This document shows positions 53,101 to 62,453 of a stretch of DNA of 64,000 nt, piece after piece (the first letter of the stretch is position 1; each line of letters opens with the position of its first letter). Source of the DNA: Pasteurella sp049670895 (GTDB taxonomy: Bacteria > Pseudomonadota > Gammaproteobacteria > Enterobacterales > Pasteurellaceae); assembly GCF_049670895.1 (NCBI RefSeq), contig NZ_CP187170.1. The stretch is one strand, 5' to 3'. Made by a program: the position numbers and the translations under genes. Under the pieces are notes generated by a model, which saw nothing but the letters and a program-made list of their open reading frames with translations, was not told the origin of the DNA and did not search any database.

Positions 53101-54024
53101 TTAGCCTTGTATAAATAAGAAGGGATTTAGTCCACTGCGTTGGAATCCTTGTTCTTCCATTTCCCTGTCTAATAAAATGCTGGCTAAATCATCGGCAATG
53201 GCTTCCACTTTGGGATCTTTATCTTGATAAAGGACTTTCAAATAACTTTGGCAATCGCCACAACTTTCTGCTTTGACAGCCGCCTTTTCAGAATCTAATG
53301 ACCAATAATCAAGCTTACCCGTTTGATCGCAATTGGTGCATTTGGCTCGCTCCATATTCCATTCACTTTCGCATAATGCACAATGTAAATAACGTAAGCC
53401 TTGTTCCGCACCAAAATGAACCACACTGGCGACGGGGGCAGAGCCACAAACAGGGCAGAAGTGTAGATTTTCACCACTGTCTTTATGGCTAGTATGGGGA
53501 ATTTGTTGCACTAATTGCACCCAATATAAGGATAATACCGACCAAATAAATAAGGCTTTATCACTGCTCACTTGGCTAAATTCTTGTGCAAGTAAAGCAT
53601 TGGCACAGTCTTCTAGCGTGGCGTGATCTGTTTTTTCTAAATCGTCAATGGTGGCTAAAATGCTTGCTGTCGCATGCGGTTTTACTTCATTTAAAAGGGC
53701 ATAAAGCAATTCAATCCAAATAGGATCACGTTGCCAATGTTGAGCATGCAAAGGTTGTGGTGCAAATGCTGTTTGAGGCAATTGAGCTTGACCAAGTCGA
53801 GCATCTTGCAAAATGGGTGATTGTTGTAACACCTGTAATTGTGCTTGTGCCACTTGACTGGCAAAGATTAGATAATCTTCAAGTGGGTGTGCCTTGGCAA
53901 GGCTTGTTAAACGTTCATGACGACGACGATACAGGTTTAAGGGATTGGCAAATAATAAGGCAGGGGCATGGAATGAGCTTGCTGCCTGTTTAATTTCAGA
54001 TTCTGGTAAAATTCGAATACTCAT
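53101..54024 (-). CDS. fdhE: Formate dehydrogenase accessory protein FdhE
   Basis: A cytoplasmic factor needed for maturation of respiratory formate dehydrogenases. The 307-residue protein has four CxxC pairs in its C-terminal half: CPVCGS near 190, CALCES and CTNCDQ near 220-235, and CGDCQS near 258. These are the rubredoxin-like iron sites of the family. The N-terminus (SIRILPESEI) and FLFIQG end are ordinary. It follows fdnI by 86 bp across a USS hairpin, so it probably receives only read-through transcription or has its own promoter. Confidence 0.95.
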   Translation of the reverse strand: MSIRILPESEIKQAASSFHAPALLFANPLNLYRRRHERLTSLAKAHPLEDYLIFASQVAQAQLQVLQQSPILQDARLGQAQLPQTAFAPQPLHAQHWQRDPIWIELLYALLNEVKPHATASILATIDDLEKTDHATLEDCANALLAQEFSQVSSDKALFIWSVLSLYWVQLVQQIPHTSHKDSGENLHFCPVCGSAPVASVVHFGAEQGLRYLHCALCESEWNMERAKCTNCDQTGKLDYWSLDSEKAAVKAESCGDCQSYLKVLYQDKDPKVEAIADDLASILLDREMEEQGFQRSGLNPFLFIQG

Positions 54025-54047
54025 AGGGTTCTCTTGAGATCATGAAG

Positions 54048-54093
54048 AAAGTGCGGTCGATTTTGAAAAGGTTTTGAAAAATGACCGCACTTT
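54048..54093 (-). terminator. Inverted USS pair between fdnI and fdhE
   Basis: AAAGTGCGGTC and GACCGCACTTT, 11 bp perfect arms with a 24-base loop. The wide loop and the lack of a T-run (GTGCGGTC then ACTTTC) make it a weaker terminator than the other pairs. Confidence 0.5.
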
Positions 54094-54110
54094 GCGTGAT
54101 GAGTCTTGTG

Positions 54111-54806
54111 TTAACTTATCTTCTTGTGAGAGTCGGCTTCTTGCTTTTGTGTTTCTTCTTTGACTAATTCAGGTAACACTTCTTCACGATACCAGCGAGG
54201 GTGGTGTTTTTTCGCCCAACGTACCGTGACCCAGCCTTCCACCATACCGCGAATGGAGCCTTTCACCCAAAATGCCATATAAATATGCACCATAATGCCA
54301 GTGAACAATAAGAACGCACTGCCAGAATGAAGCAAGATCGCAATACGAATCACAGGAATCGGGAAATTATGGGAGAAATATTGTCGCCACATAATGATTC
54401 CCGTGATTAAGAGGGTGAACATGGCAAGAATTAACGTCCAAAAGAGCATTTTCTGACCGAGATTATATTTTCCGTTATCAGAAACCGCATGTTCATTACC
54501 TTTCAACACTTCCTTGATATTTTTTAGCCAAACCCAGTCATTTCTTTCAGGAAAATTATGACGCCAATAAATCCGACAAAGATTTAAGAAGGCTAAAAAC
54601 ATGATAATGCCTGTAAAGGGATGCACGAAACGTGCAAGCTGCGGTGTACCGAGAATTTCGGTTAACCAAGAAAAATCAGGGAAGAAGAAGGCAAGACCCG
54701 ATAACCCCGTGATGAAAAAGCAGATCACAAGTAGCCAGTGGCTTAAACGTGCGGGCAGTTTGTGACGCACGATTTTCTGATCATTGCTGATCTTTATCTT
54801 GCTCAT
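54111..54806 (-). CDS. fdnI: Formate dehydrogenase cytochrome b556 subunit (gamma)
   Basis: The membrane subunit that passes electrons from formate to the quinone pool. The 231-residue protein has four hydrophobic helices (about 20-40, 55-75, 108-132, 150-172). It has histidines placed for two b hemes: RLSHWLL near 21, FVHPFTGI near 61, and LHSGSAFLLFTGIMVHIY near 154-171. The tail is charged and cytoplasmic. Its start overlaps the fdnH stop by 4 bp, so the two are coupled. Confidence 0.95.
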   Translation of the reverse strand: MSKIKISNDQKIVRHKLPARLSHWLLVICFFITGLSGLAFFFPDFSWLTEILGTPQLARFVHPFTGIIMFLAFLNLCRIYWRHNFPERNDWVWLKNIKEVLKGNEHAVSDNGKYNLGQKMLFWTLILAMFTLLITGIIMWRQYFSHNFPIPVIRIAILLHSGSAFLLFTGIMVHIYMAFWVKGSIRGMVEGWVTVRWAKKHHPRWYREEVLPELVKEETQKQEADSHKKIS

Positions 54807-55714
54807 TTTTCACCTCCATCAACCTGTTCTTCATCATCCTCGTCGTGTTCATCGAGTTCTTCTGTGTTTGGACCAATACTAATATAATGTGCAATTTCCC
54901 CTAAGATGATCCCACTCATGGCCACCGCTGCCACAGGTTTTAATACATCTTTCCAGAGGGTGATACTCATATCAATAGACGGATCTTTTGGTAAGCCCGA
55001 ATAAAGTTCGGGTTTATCGGCATGGTGTAGCACATACATCACGTGTGTTCCGCCCACACCTTCTGGATCATAAAGTCCTGCATTTTTATAGCCACGAGAT
55101 TTCAGGTCTACAATACGTTGTTCCGCATAGACTTTCATTTCTTCTTTGCTACCAAAACGAATGGCACCTGTTGGGCAAGTTTTTACACAAGCAGGTTCTT
55201 GACCCACATTAACACGATCCACACAAAGGGTGCATTTATAAACACGGTTATCCTCAGGATTCATCCGCGGGATGTTGAACGGACAACCTGCAATACAATA
55301 ACCACAGCCGATACATTTATCCGATTGGAAATCCACGATACCGTTGGCATATTGAATGATCGCACCAGGCGATGGGCAAGATTTTAAACAGCCCGGTTCG
55401 GTACAGTGCATACAGCCATCTTTGCGAATAAGCCATTCTAAACGCTCGTTTTCTTCCACTTCATTGAATCGCATGACTGTCCATGCTTTCGCATTTAAAT
55501 CGGTTGGGTTGTCATAAACCCCCACGCATTTTTCAGGTTCTGCACGAATATCATTCCATTCTGAACAGCCCACCTGACAGGCTTTACAGCCGATACAGGT
55601 GGTGACGTCAATCAATTTTGCCACTTCAATTTGATGATCACGTGCGTGTGGTGGCGGTGTTAAGCCTGAGGTAGCAGAGGCTTTAATAATGTTTTGAGAT
55701 TGAACGACACCCAT
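54803..55714 (-). CDS. fdnH: Formate dehydrogenase iron-sulfur subunit (beta)
   Basis: The electron-transfer subunit with four [4Fe-4S] clusters. From the ATG at 55714 (GGAGGG upstream, overlapping the end of fdnG) the protein is 303 residues. Cysteine clusters are visible in CIGCKACQVGCSEW, CMHCTEPGCLKSCP, CIGCGYCIAGCP and CTLCVDR. A C-terminal membrane anchor (about 257-280, PVAAVAMSGIILGEIAHY) is followed by an acidic tail with EDDEEQVD. It lies one base after fdnG and overlaps fdnI by 4 bp. Confidence 0.96.
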   Translation of the reverse strand: MGVVQSQNIIKASATSGLTPPPHARDHQIEVAKLIDVTTCIGCKACQVGCSEWNDIRAEPEKCVGVYDNPTDLNAKAWTVMRFNEVEENERLEWLIRKDGCMHCTEPGCLKSCPSPGAIIQYANGIVDFQSDKCIGCGYCIAGCPFNIPRMNPEDNRVYKCTLCVDRVNVGQEPACVKTCPTGAIRFGSKEEMKVYAEQRIVDLKSRGYKNAGLYDPEGVGGTHVMYVLHHADKPELYSGLPKDPSIDMSITLWKDVLKPVAAVAMSGIILGEIAHYISIGPNTEELDEHDEDDEEQVDGGEK

Positions 55715-55715
55715 T

Positions 55716-58700
55716 TTATCCCTCCACTTTCTCAATATTGACTAACATACATTTCGATTCAGGGGTTTGTGTATTGGTATCCCCTGTGCGAACGGTGAGG
55801 TTATTGGCAAAGAAACCTTTTTTCGCCCCAGTGGTGGCAGCAAAGCCCCAGTGGATTGGAATGCCCACGGTATGAATCGGTTTACCATCAGACACTAAGG
55901 CACGAATACGCTTGGTGACCACGGCAACCGCTTTGATGTAGCCTCGTTTAGAGCTGACTTTGACCACATCCCCGTGTTTGATTCCTTTTTCTGCGGCAAG
56001 GGCTTCGCCAATTTCAACAAACTGTTCAGGTTGAGCAATCACGTTAAGTAATACGTTTTTTGTCCAGTAATGGAAATGTTCCGTTAAACGATAGGTTGTG
56101 CCAACATAAGGGAAATCCACATTTGTGCCGAGATCTTCTTTATCACTTGCCAAAATACGTGCCACAGGGCTTTGCACCACATTAGGGTGTAATGGGTTTG
56201 TTCCAATCGGCGTTTCCATTGGCTCGTAGTGTTCTGGGAAAGGTCCATCTGTCATACGGTCACGCACAAATAAACCACTTACCCCTTCAGGCTGCATAAT
56301 AAATGGCATCACAGGGCTATGCGGTGGGGCATTACCGTAGTCGGCAACGTCCACATAGTTCCAGTTTTTACCATTCCATTTAATAAGCTGGCGTTTCGGG
56401 TTAAATGGCTTGCCTGCTAAGTCTAAGCCGGCACGGTTATACAGAATGCGGCGGTTGAGAGGCCATGCAAACGCCCAGCCTAAGGTATTCCCTAGATTGG
56501 ATGGATCCGAATTATCACGGTTTGCCATCTGGTTACCTTTCTCTGTCCATTGACCTGTATAGATCCAACAAGCCCCCGAGGTGCTACCATCGTCACGCAT
56601 TTGAGCAAAGCTAGACAGTAATTGACCTTTTTTCAAAATAATGTTGCCGTTAGCATCTTTGAGATCCTCTAAGGCATAACCATTATTTTCTTTGGCGACT
56701 TCTTCTGCTTTTGGCTCAAGCGGGTTGGCATAATCCCAACTCATGGCTTCTAATGGCTCAAGTGGGGCTTTGCCGCCTTCTTTGTGGTAAAGGTGGATCA
56801 ATTCGGCACGTAATTCCGACATAATTTCGCCGTCGGTTTTGGCTTCGCCTGGTGGCTCGGCACCTTTCCAGTGCCATTGTAACCAACGACCAGAGTTGGC
56901 AATGGAACCATCTTCTTCGACGAAACATGTGGTTGGTAAACGGAACACTTCGGTTTGAATATCTTCGGTTTTTACCTCATTAAATTCACCGTAGTTTTTC
57001 CAGAATTCCGACGTATCGGTCACTAAAGGATCAAAAATCACTAAATATTTAAGGTTACTTAATGCTTTAATGATTTTTTGTGAATTCGCATAAGAGGCAA
57101 TTGGGTTCATGCCTTGACAGAAGAAACCATTCACATTGCCTTTATACATTTCTTCAATATAGCGGAAATGATCCATGCCTCCTTTCGGCAATTTTGGTAA
57201 GTAGTGATAACCAAATTCATTGTCTTTGGTACCTTTGTCACCGTAGAAGGATTTCAACATACTCACGACAAATTTCGGGGTATTTTTCCAGTAGTTAACC
57301 TGATCGTTTAACATGGTTTTTGGCGTGATACGATCTAAAAACCCTTGTAACGTTTTGTCTGCTTCAGTCGGCAAAGGAAGGTAGGCAGGTAATCGATTCG
57401 GGAATAAACCCAGATCCGTGATGCCTTGTACGTTAGAGTGACCACGTAACGCATTCACCCCACCGCCAGACACCCCAATGTTACCAAGTAACAATTGAAT
57501 GATTGCCATGGTGCGGATATTTTGTGAACCTACGGTATGCTGAGTCCAACCTAATGCATATAAGAAGGTGGCGGCTTTATCTGGTGCGGAAGTTTTGGCA
57601 ATTTCTTCGCAGAAAATATGGAAATCTTTTTGCGAGGTACCCGTAATACGCTCCACCATTTCTGGCGTATAACGTTCAACGTGTTCACGCAATAAATTGA
57701 TCACACAACGTGGATCTTTCATTTCCATATCACGTTTTGGTTGACCAGCTTCATCAAATTGATAAGACCATGTGGAGCGGTCATATTTTCGGTTGGTTTC
57801 GTCATAACCCGAGAATAAGCCGTCTTCAAATTTGAAGTTTTCATTTACCAAGAAAGTGGCATTGGTGTAGTGCTTCACATATTCATGTTGAATTTTGTCA
57901 TTTTTTAATAAATAGCGAATCACACCAGAAAGAAAGGCAATATCTGTACCTGAACGGAGAGGCATATAGATATCGGCAACAGAGGCTGTACGGTTAAAAC
58001 GTGGATCCACCACCATTAGTTTGGCACCGTTTTGTTTTTTGGCTTCAATAGCCCAACGGAACCCAACAGGGTGAGCTTCAGCAGCGTTACCGCCCATAAC
58101 AATGACTAAATCGGCATTTTTAATATCAACCCAGTGGTTGGTCATGGCACCGCGACCAAATGATGGAGCAAGACTTGCTACCGTTGGTCCGTGTCAGATA
58201 CTCGCTTGGTTGTCAGTAAATACAATACCGAGGGAACGTACAAATTTTTGGGTGAGAATGCCTGTTTCATTACTACAAGCAGAACCAGCTAAGAAACCTG
58301 ATGTCATCCAACGATTAACGGTTTCACCCGCTTCGTTTTTTTCAATAAAGTTAGCATCACGGTCATCTTTCATATGACGAGCAATACGTGTAATTGCTTC
58401 ATGCCATGAAATACGTTTCCATGTGTTTGAACCTGCTTCACGTACTTCAGGGTATTTCACACGACGGTCGCTATTGACATAGTCTAATGCACCTGCCCCT
58501 TTCGGACATAATGCACCACGACTGACGGGGTGATCGGGATCGCCTTCAATGTGGAATAATTTTCCTTTACTATTTTTGGAACCATCACCAAGGCTATAAA
58601 GCAACATGCCGCAACCTACGGCACAATAAGTACAGGTATTACGTGTTTCTTTGGCACGTAATAATTTGTAATTGCGAGGGGCTGCCAGTGCGTCCGTTGG

Positions 58701-58781
58701 GGCAAATCCCAACATTGCGGCAGATGTCCCCGCCATTCCCCCTGCACAGATCTTGAAGAACTTTCTTCGATTGACCTGCAT
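55716..58781 (-). CDS. fdnG: Formate dehydrogenase catalytic subunit with selenocysteine (alpha)
   Basis: A periplasmic molybdenum enzyme that oxidises formate. The gene appears as two frames, 58194-58781 and 55716-58145, split by one in-frame UGA at 58194-58196. I read that UGA as selenocysteine, giving 1021 residues with Sec at 196, the same position as in E. coli FdnG. The flanks are family-typical: KFVRSLGIVFTDNQASI before it, HGPTVASLAPSFGRGAMTNHW after it. The start at 58781 has AAGGAG eight bases away and yields a Tat signal (NRRKFFK), then a [4Fe-4S] motif (CTYCAVGCGM) near residue 50. The molybdopterin-binding half ends normally (CMLVNIEK). The fdnGHI genes form one tight operon. Confidence 0.97.
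58155..58196 (-). promoter_or_regulatory. Selenocysteine UGA codon and SECIS hairpin of fdnG
   Basis: Directly after the UGA, the RNA can fold an outer stem (ACCAA / TTTGGT) and an apical stem GG-U-AGCA / UGCU-CC with loop AGUCU. The bulged U and a GU in the loop are what the elongation factor SelB recognises in E. coli-type elements. The selenium machinery (selA, selB, selC, selD) is not in this window. Confidence 0.85.
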
Positions 58782-58797
58782 AGACAATACTCCTTAA

Positions 58798-58819
58798 CTG
58801 ACAAAATCAATTTTATCAG
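58798..58819. promoter_or_regulatory. Imperfect palindrome in the fdnG leader
   Basis: CTGACAAAAT CA ATTTTATCAG is a 22-bp inverted repeat with one mismatch per arm, ending 17 bp before the fdnG start and just upstream of its ribosome site. It may be an operator or a leader hairpin. It does not match the FNR consensus well enough for me to name a regulator. Confidence 0.5.
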
Positions 58820-59071
58820 TATTTCATAGTCGTAAATTCGTTTTTTTATATAGAAATGATTGGATGTTAATGGGTAAAGCTAACACCCACTAAACGTAGC
58901 GTTATCATCGCATAGTTTATTTTTGCATGTTAAACTGATATGGCTATTTAACACGTCGGAATTGTTGATATAAAGCTTATGAAATTAATTACCAGCAATT
59001 GTGTGGCATTAAGGATACCCACTTTTAAGGGCTAAATCCATAACCAATCTGAAGAATTGAGGAAAAATATT

Positions 59072-59893
59072 TTGAACTGGATCACAAAATCAACAGTTTG
59101 TTTTTTCAGCAAATTAACAAAAAATCAACAAAATAAAAACAAAACAATAACTTATGTTGAAAAAGCGGAAAATCTGGCAACCGAGACGCCTGTGGCGTTG
59201 GTGTATAACGGGATTTCACATACTGTGATGATGTGTTCGCCACAAGATTTAGCGGATTTTGCTCTCGGTTTTTCTTTGGCAGAAGGCATTATTGATAAGC
59301 CCAGTGATATTTATGGCATGGATATTGTGCCAGTGTGTCAGGGCATTGAAGTGCAAATTGAATTGGCGACAAGGTGTTTTGTGCGTTTGAAAGAAAAGCG
59401 TCGCACTTTAGCGGGGCGTACAGGCTGTGGCATTTGTGGCACAGAACAACTTGCCGAGATCCATAAAAACATCACGAAATTAGACCGCACTTTTCAGTTT
59501 GATTTAAATCGACTGGATGACTGTTTGTTGCAAGTGCAAAAGGCACAACAGCTAGGTCAGGAAACAGGCTCGACACATGCCGCCGCCTTTTTTGATTTGA
59601 CGGGCAATTTGCTGGCGATTCGTGAAGATGTAGGGCGTCATGTTGCCTTAGATAAATTACTTGGCTGGAAAGCCAAACAGCCCATGCAACAAGGATTGAT
59701 TTTGGTCACCAGCCGTGCAAGCTATGAAATGGTGCAAAAAGCGGCCTCTTGTGGTGTGGAAATGTTGGTGGCAATGTCAGCCGCAACTGCACTGGCAGTT
59801 AGCATGGCGGAAGATTATCAACTCACGCTAGTCGGCTTTGCACGAGAAGGGCGAGCCACCCTGTATACAGGAAAAGAGCGGTTGTTTTTTTGA
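59072..59893 (+). CDS. fdhD: Formate dehydrogenase sulfurtransferase FdhD
   Basis: Transfers sulfur from IscS to the molybdenum cofactor of formate dehydrogenase, which is required for activity. No ATG is available; I take TTG at 59072, which has GAGGAAA six bases upstream, giving 273 residues. Another TTG at 59057 is possible. Family blocks are present: PVALVYNGISHTVMM near 40, GRTGCGICGTEQ with the functional CxxC near 117-120, LAIREDVGRHVALDKLLG near 190, and SRASYEMVQKAASCGVE near 215. It is divergent from fdnG. It contains a USS. Confidence 0.93.
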   Translation: MNWITKSTVCFFSKLTKNQQNKNKTITYVEKAENLATETPVALVYNGISHTVMMCSPQDLADFALGFSLAEGIIDKPSDIYGMDIVPVCQGIEVQIELATRCFVRLKEKRRTLAGRTGCGICGTEQLAEIHKNITKLDRTFQFDLNRLDDCLLQVQKAQQLGQETGSTHAAAFFDLTGNLLAIREDVGRHVALDKLLGWKAKQPMQQGLILVTSRASYEMVQKAASCGVEMLVAMSAATALAVSMAEDYQLTLVGFAREGRATLYTGKERLFF

Positions 59894-60008
59894 GAATTTT
59901 CTCTATAATTTGCTGTATAAAAAAACAGTGTAGAAAAGGGCGAAATGAGGATTTTCTCCAATGCGTTATTGCCTGTTTTTCGCATAAAATCACAAAATTA
60001 GGTCAACG

Positions 60009-62189
60009 ATGGATATTTCAGAATTATTAGATGGGTTAAACGATAAACAACGAGAAGCTGTGGCTGCACCACTAGGAAATCATTTAGTGTTAGCAGGGGC
60101 GGGGAGTGGAAAAACCCGAGTTTTAACACATCGTATCGCTTGGTTAATTGCCGTAGAAGGGGTGTCAGAAGGAAGCATTATGGCAGTTACCTTCACCAAT
60201 AAAGCCGCCGCAGAAATGCGACATCGTATTGAAACGACCTTGGCACAATATGCCCCTCCACGTTTATTGGGGCTGTGGGTGGGAACCTTCCACAGCATCG
60301 CACATCGTTTATTACGTGCCCATCATCTCGATGCAAATTTACCACAAGATTTTCAAATTTTAGATTCTGATGATCAACTTCGCTTAGTGAAACGTCTGCT
60401 TAAATTACATCAATTTGATGAAAAAATTTTTATTCCTAAGCAAGTTTGTTGGTATATCAACGCCAAAAAAGACGAAGGGTTAAGAGCACACCAAATTGAT
60501 GATAATAACGACCGTCATGAGCGTGAATGGATCAAAATTTATCAAATTTATCAAGATACTTGTGATCGTGCAGGGTTGGTGGATTTTGCCGAGTTGTTGT
60601 TGCGTGCTTATGAATTATGGCTGAAAAAACCGATTATTTTGCAACGTTATCAACAACGTTTTCAGCATATTTTGGTCGATGAGTTTCAAGATACCAATAA
60701 AATTCAATATGCTTGGGTGAAATTGCTCGCGGGTGAACAAGGCAAGGTCATGATTGTTGGGGATGATGATCAATCTATTTACGGTTGGCGAGGGGCGAAA
60801 ATTGAAAATATCCAACGCTTTTTAGCGGATTTTCCCAACGCTCAAACCATTCGACTGGAGCAAAATTACCGTTCCACAGGCAATATTTTACAAAGTGCAA
60901 ACCACTTGATTGCAAATAACAGCAATCGGTTAGGGAAAAACTTGTGGACAGAAGGGGAGAAAGGCGACCCTGTTGGAATTTATGCCGCCTTTAATGAATT
61001 AGATGAAGCCTTGTTTGTCGCCTCACAGATTAAGCAATGGATCGATCAAGGGGGAAAATTAAATGATTGTGCGGTGCTTTATCGAAGCAACAGTCAATCT
61101 CGTGTGATTGAAGAAGCCCTGATTCGTTCGCAAATTCCTTATCGTATTTACGGTGGGATGCGATTTTTTGAACGCCAAGAAATTAAAGATGCCTTGGCAT
61201 ATTTACGCTTGATTGCGAATCGTGATGATGATGCGGCATTTGAACGTGTCATTAATACCCCTGCTCGAGGCATTGGTGATCGCACCCTAGAAAGTTTGCG
61301 TCATCTCACACGTGAACGCCAATTAACGTTATGGCAAGCCACCCAAGTGGCTATTCAAGAAAATCTATTAACGGGACGTGCAGCCACCGCCTTATTACGT
61401 TTTATGGAATTAATTCATTCTTTAGAGCAAGACAGTGCAGAAATGCCTTTGTTTGCTCAAACAGATTTTGTGATCAAACATTCTGGCTTATATGACATGT
61501 ATAAGCAGGAAAAAGGCGAAAAGGGCGAAGTGCGTATTGAAAACTTAGAAGAATTGGTGACCGCCACCAAAGAATTTATCAAACCCGATGAAGCAGAAGG
61601 GCTTTCTGATTTAACCGCCTTTTTAACCCACGCCTCTTTAGAAGCAGGGGAAGAACAAGCATCACCACATCAAGAATATGTGGAAATGATGACATTACAT
61701 TCCGCCAAAGGATTGGAATTTGCACGTGTGTTTATAGTGGGGGTAGAAGAAGGGCTATTCCCAAGTTTCCGATCCTTTGAAGAACCGGGACGATTGGAAG
61801 AAGAACGCCGTTTAGCCTATGTGGGCATTACACGAGCAAAACAAAAACTCACCCTTTGTTATGCCGAAAGCCGACGTCTTTATGCCAAAGAAGAACGTCA
61901 TTTACCTTCCCGTTTTATTGCCGAATTACCTGAAGAATGTATCCAAGAAATTCGTTTGAGAGGCACCGTCACGAGGGCAATGAACCAACAAAAAGTTGGC
62001 TCGGTCAGCCCAATGTTATCTGACAGCGAGTGGAAAATGGGGCAAAAAGTGTTACACAATAAGTTTGGTCAAGGCACCATCATTAATGTGGAAGGCACAG
62101 ACAACAATACCCGTTTACAAATTGCGTTCCAAAATCAAGGCATTAAATGGTTAATTGCCCATTTAGCCAAATTAGAAAAAGTGCGTTAA
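60009..62189 (+). CDS. uvrD: DNA helicase II UvrD
   Basis: A superfamily 1 3'-5' helicase for nucleotide-excision and mismatch repair. The 726-residue protein has the Q-motif LNDKQREAV near 10-18 and Walker A AGAGSGKT at 29-36. Motif Ia is VTFTNKAAAEMR near 60, motif II VDEFQDTN near 220, motif III GDDDQSIYGWRGA near 248, and motif IV LEQNYRST near 282. Motif V is MTLHSAKGLEF near 560 and motif VI EERRLAYVGITRAK near 600. The C-terminus has the Tudor-like domain that binds RNA polymerase (KVLHNKFGQGTI). It stands alone. Confidence 0.98.
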   Translation: MDISELLDGLNDKQREAVAAPLGNHLVLAGAGSGKTRVLTHRIAWLIAVEGVSEGSIMAVTFTNKAAAEMRHRIETTLAQYAPPRLLGLWVGTFHSIAHRLLRAHHLDANLPQDFQILDSDDQLRLVKRLLKLHQFDEKIFIPKQVCWYINAKKDEGLRAHQIDDNNDRHEREWIKIYQIYQDTCDRAGLVDFAELLLRAYELWLKKPIILQRYQQRFQHILVDEFQDTNKIQYAWVKLLAGEQGKVMIVGDDDQSIYGWRGAKIENIQRFLADFPNAQTIRLEQNYRSTGNILQSANHLIANNSNRLGKNLWTEGEKGDPVGIYAAFNELDEALFVASQIKQWIDQGGKLNDCAVLYRSNSQSRVIEEALIRSQIPYRIYGGMRFFERQEIKDALAYLRLIANRDDDAAFERVINTPARGIGDRTLESLRHLTRERQLTLWQATQVAIQENLLTGRAATALLRFMELIHSLEQDSAEMPLFAQTDFVIKHSGLYDMYKQEKGEKGEVRIENLEELVTATKEFIKPDEAEGLSDLTAFLTHASLEAGEEQASPHQEYVEMMTLHSAKGLEFARVFIVGVEEGLFPSFRSFEEPGRLEEERRLAYVGITRAKQKLTLCYAESRRLYAKEERHLPSRFIAELPEECIQEIRLRGTVTRAMNQQKVGSVSPMLSDSEWKMGQKVLHNKFGQGTIINVEGTDNNTRLQIAFQNQGIKWLIAHLAKLEKVR

Positions 62190-62453
62190 TCGCTCACACG
62201 CCATGATGACACGGGGAGAACGACAGGATCTCACCGTGCCTTAGGATTTCCCCCCCCTTATAGGACGCCATACAGGCGTTCTAGTGCGAATGTGCATGGA
62301 AATTAGAATGCGAAAAGTGCGGTGGATTTTCAAAAAGTTTTATGCCTCCTTATATGTAGGTAAATCATCTTTTTACACAAATCCATCTTAAATAAAACAG
62401 GGAATTGGTATATGATATAGACCAATTTTCAATTCAATAAAAAACCAATTCTT
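62190..62453. other. Intergenic region between uvrD and dnaB
   Basis: It contains a run of eight Cs at 62250-62257, then an 8-bp hairpin (AGGACGCC / GGCGTTCT, loop ATACA, 62262-62282) without a T-run, then a USS near 62315. The dnaB promoter should lie in the last 100 bp (TATATGATATAG-type AT-rich sequence near 62410-62420). Confidence 0.6.

Noticed and set aside
58146..58196. Frameshift or nonsense mutation splitting the formate dehydrogenase gene into two pseudogene parts
   Set aside because: The break is a single in-frame UGA at the known selenocysteine position, with both flanks conserved and a SECIS-like hairpin after it.
58782..59071. FNR site in the fdn/fdhD divergent region
   Set aside because: Only half-sites such as TTGAT-like stretches are visible; no TTGAT-N4-ATCAA with acceptable matches on both sides.
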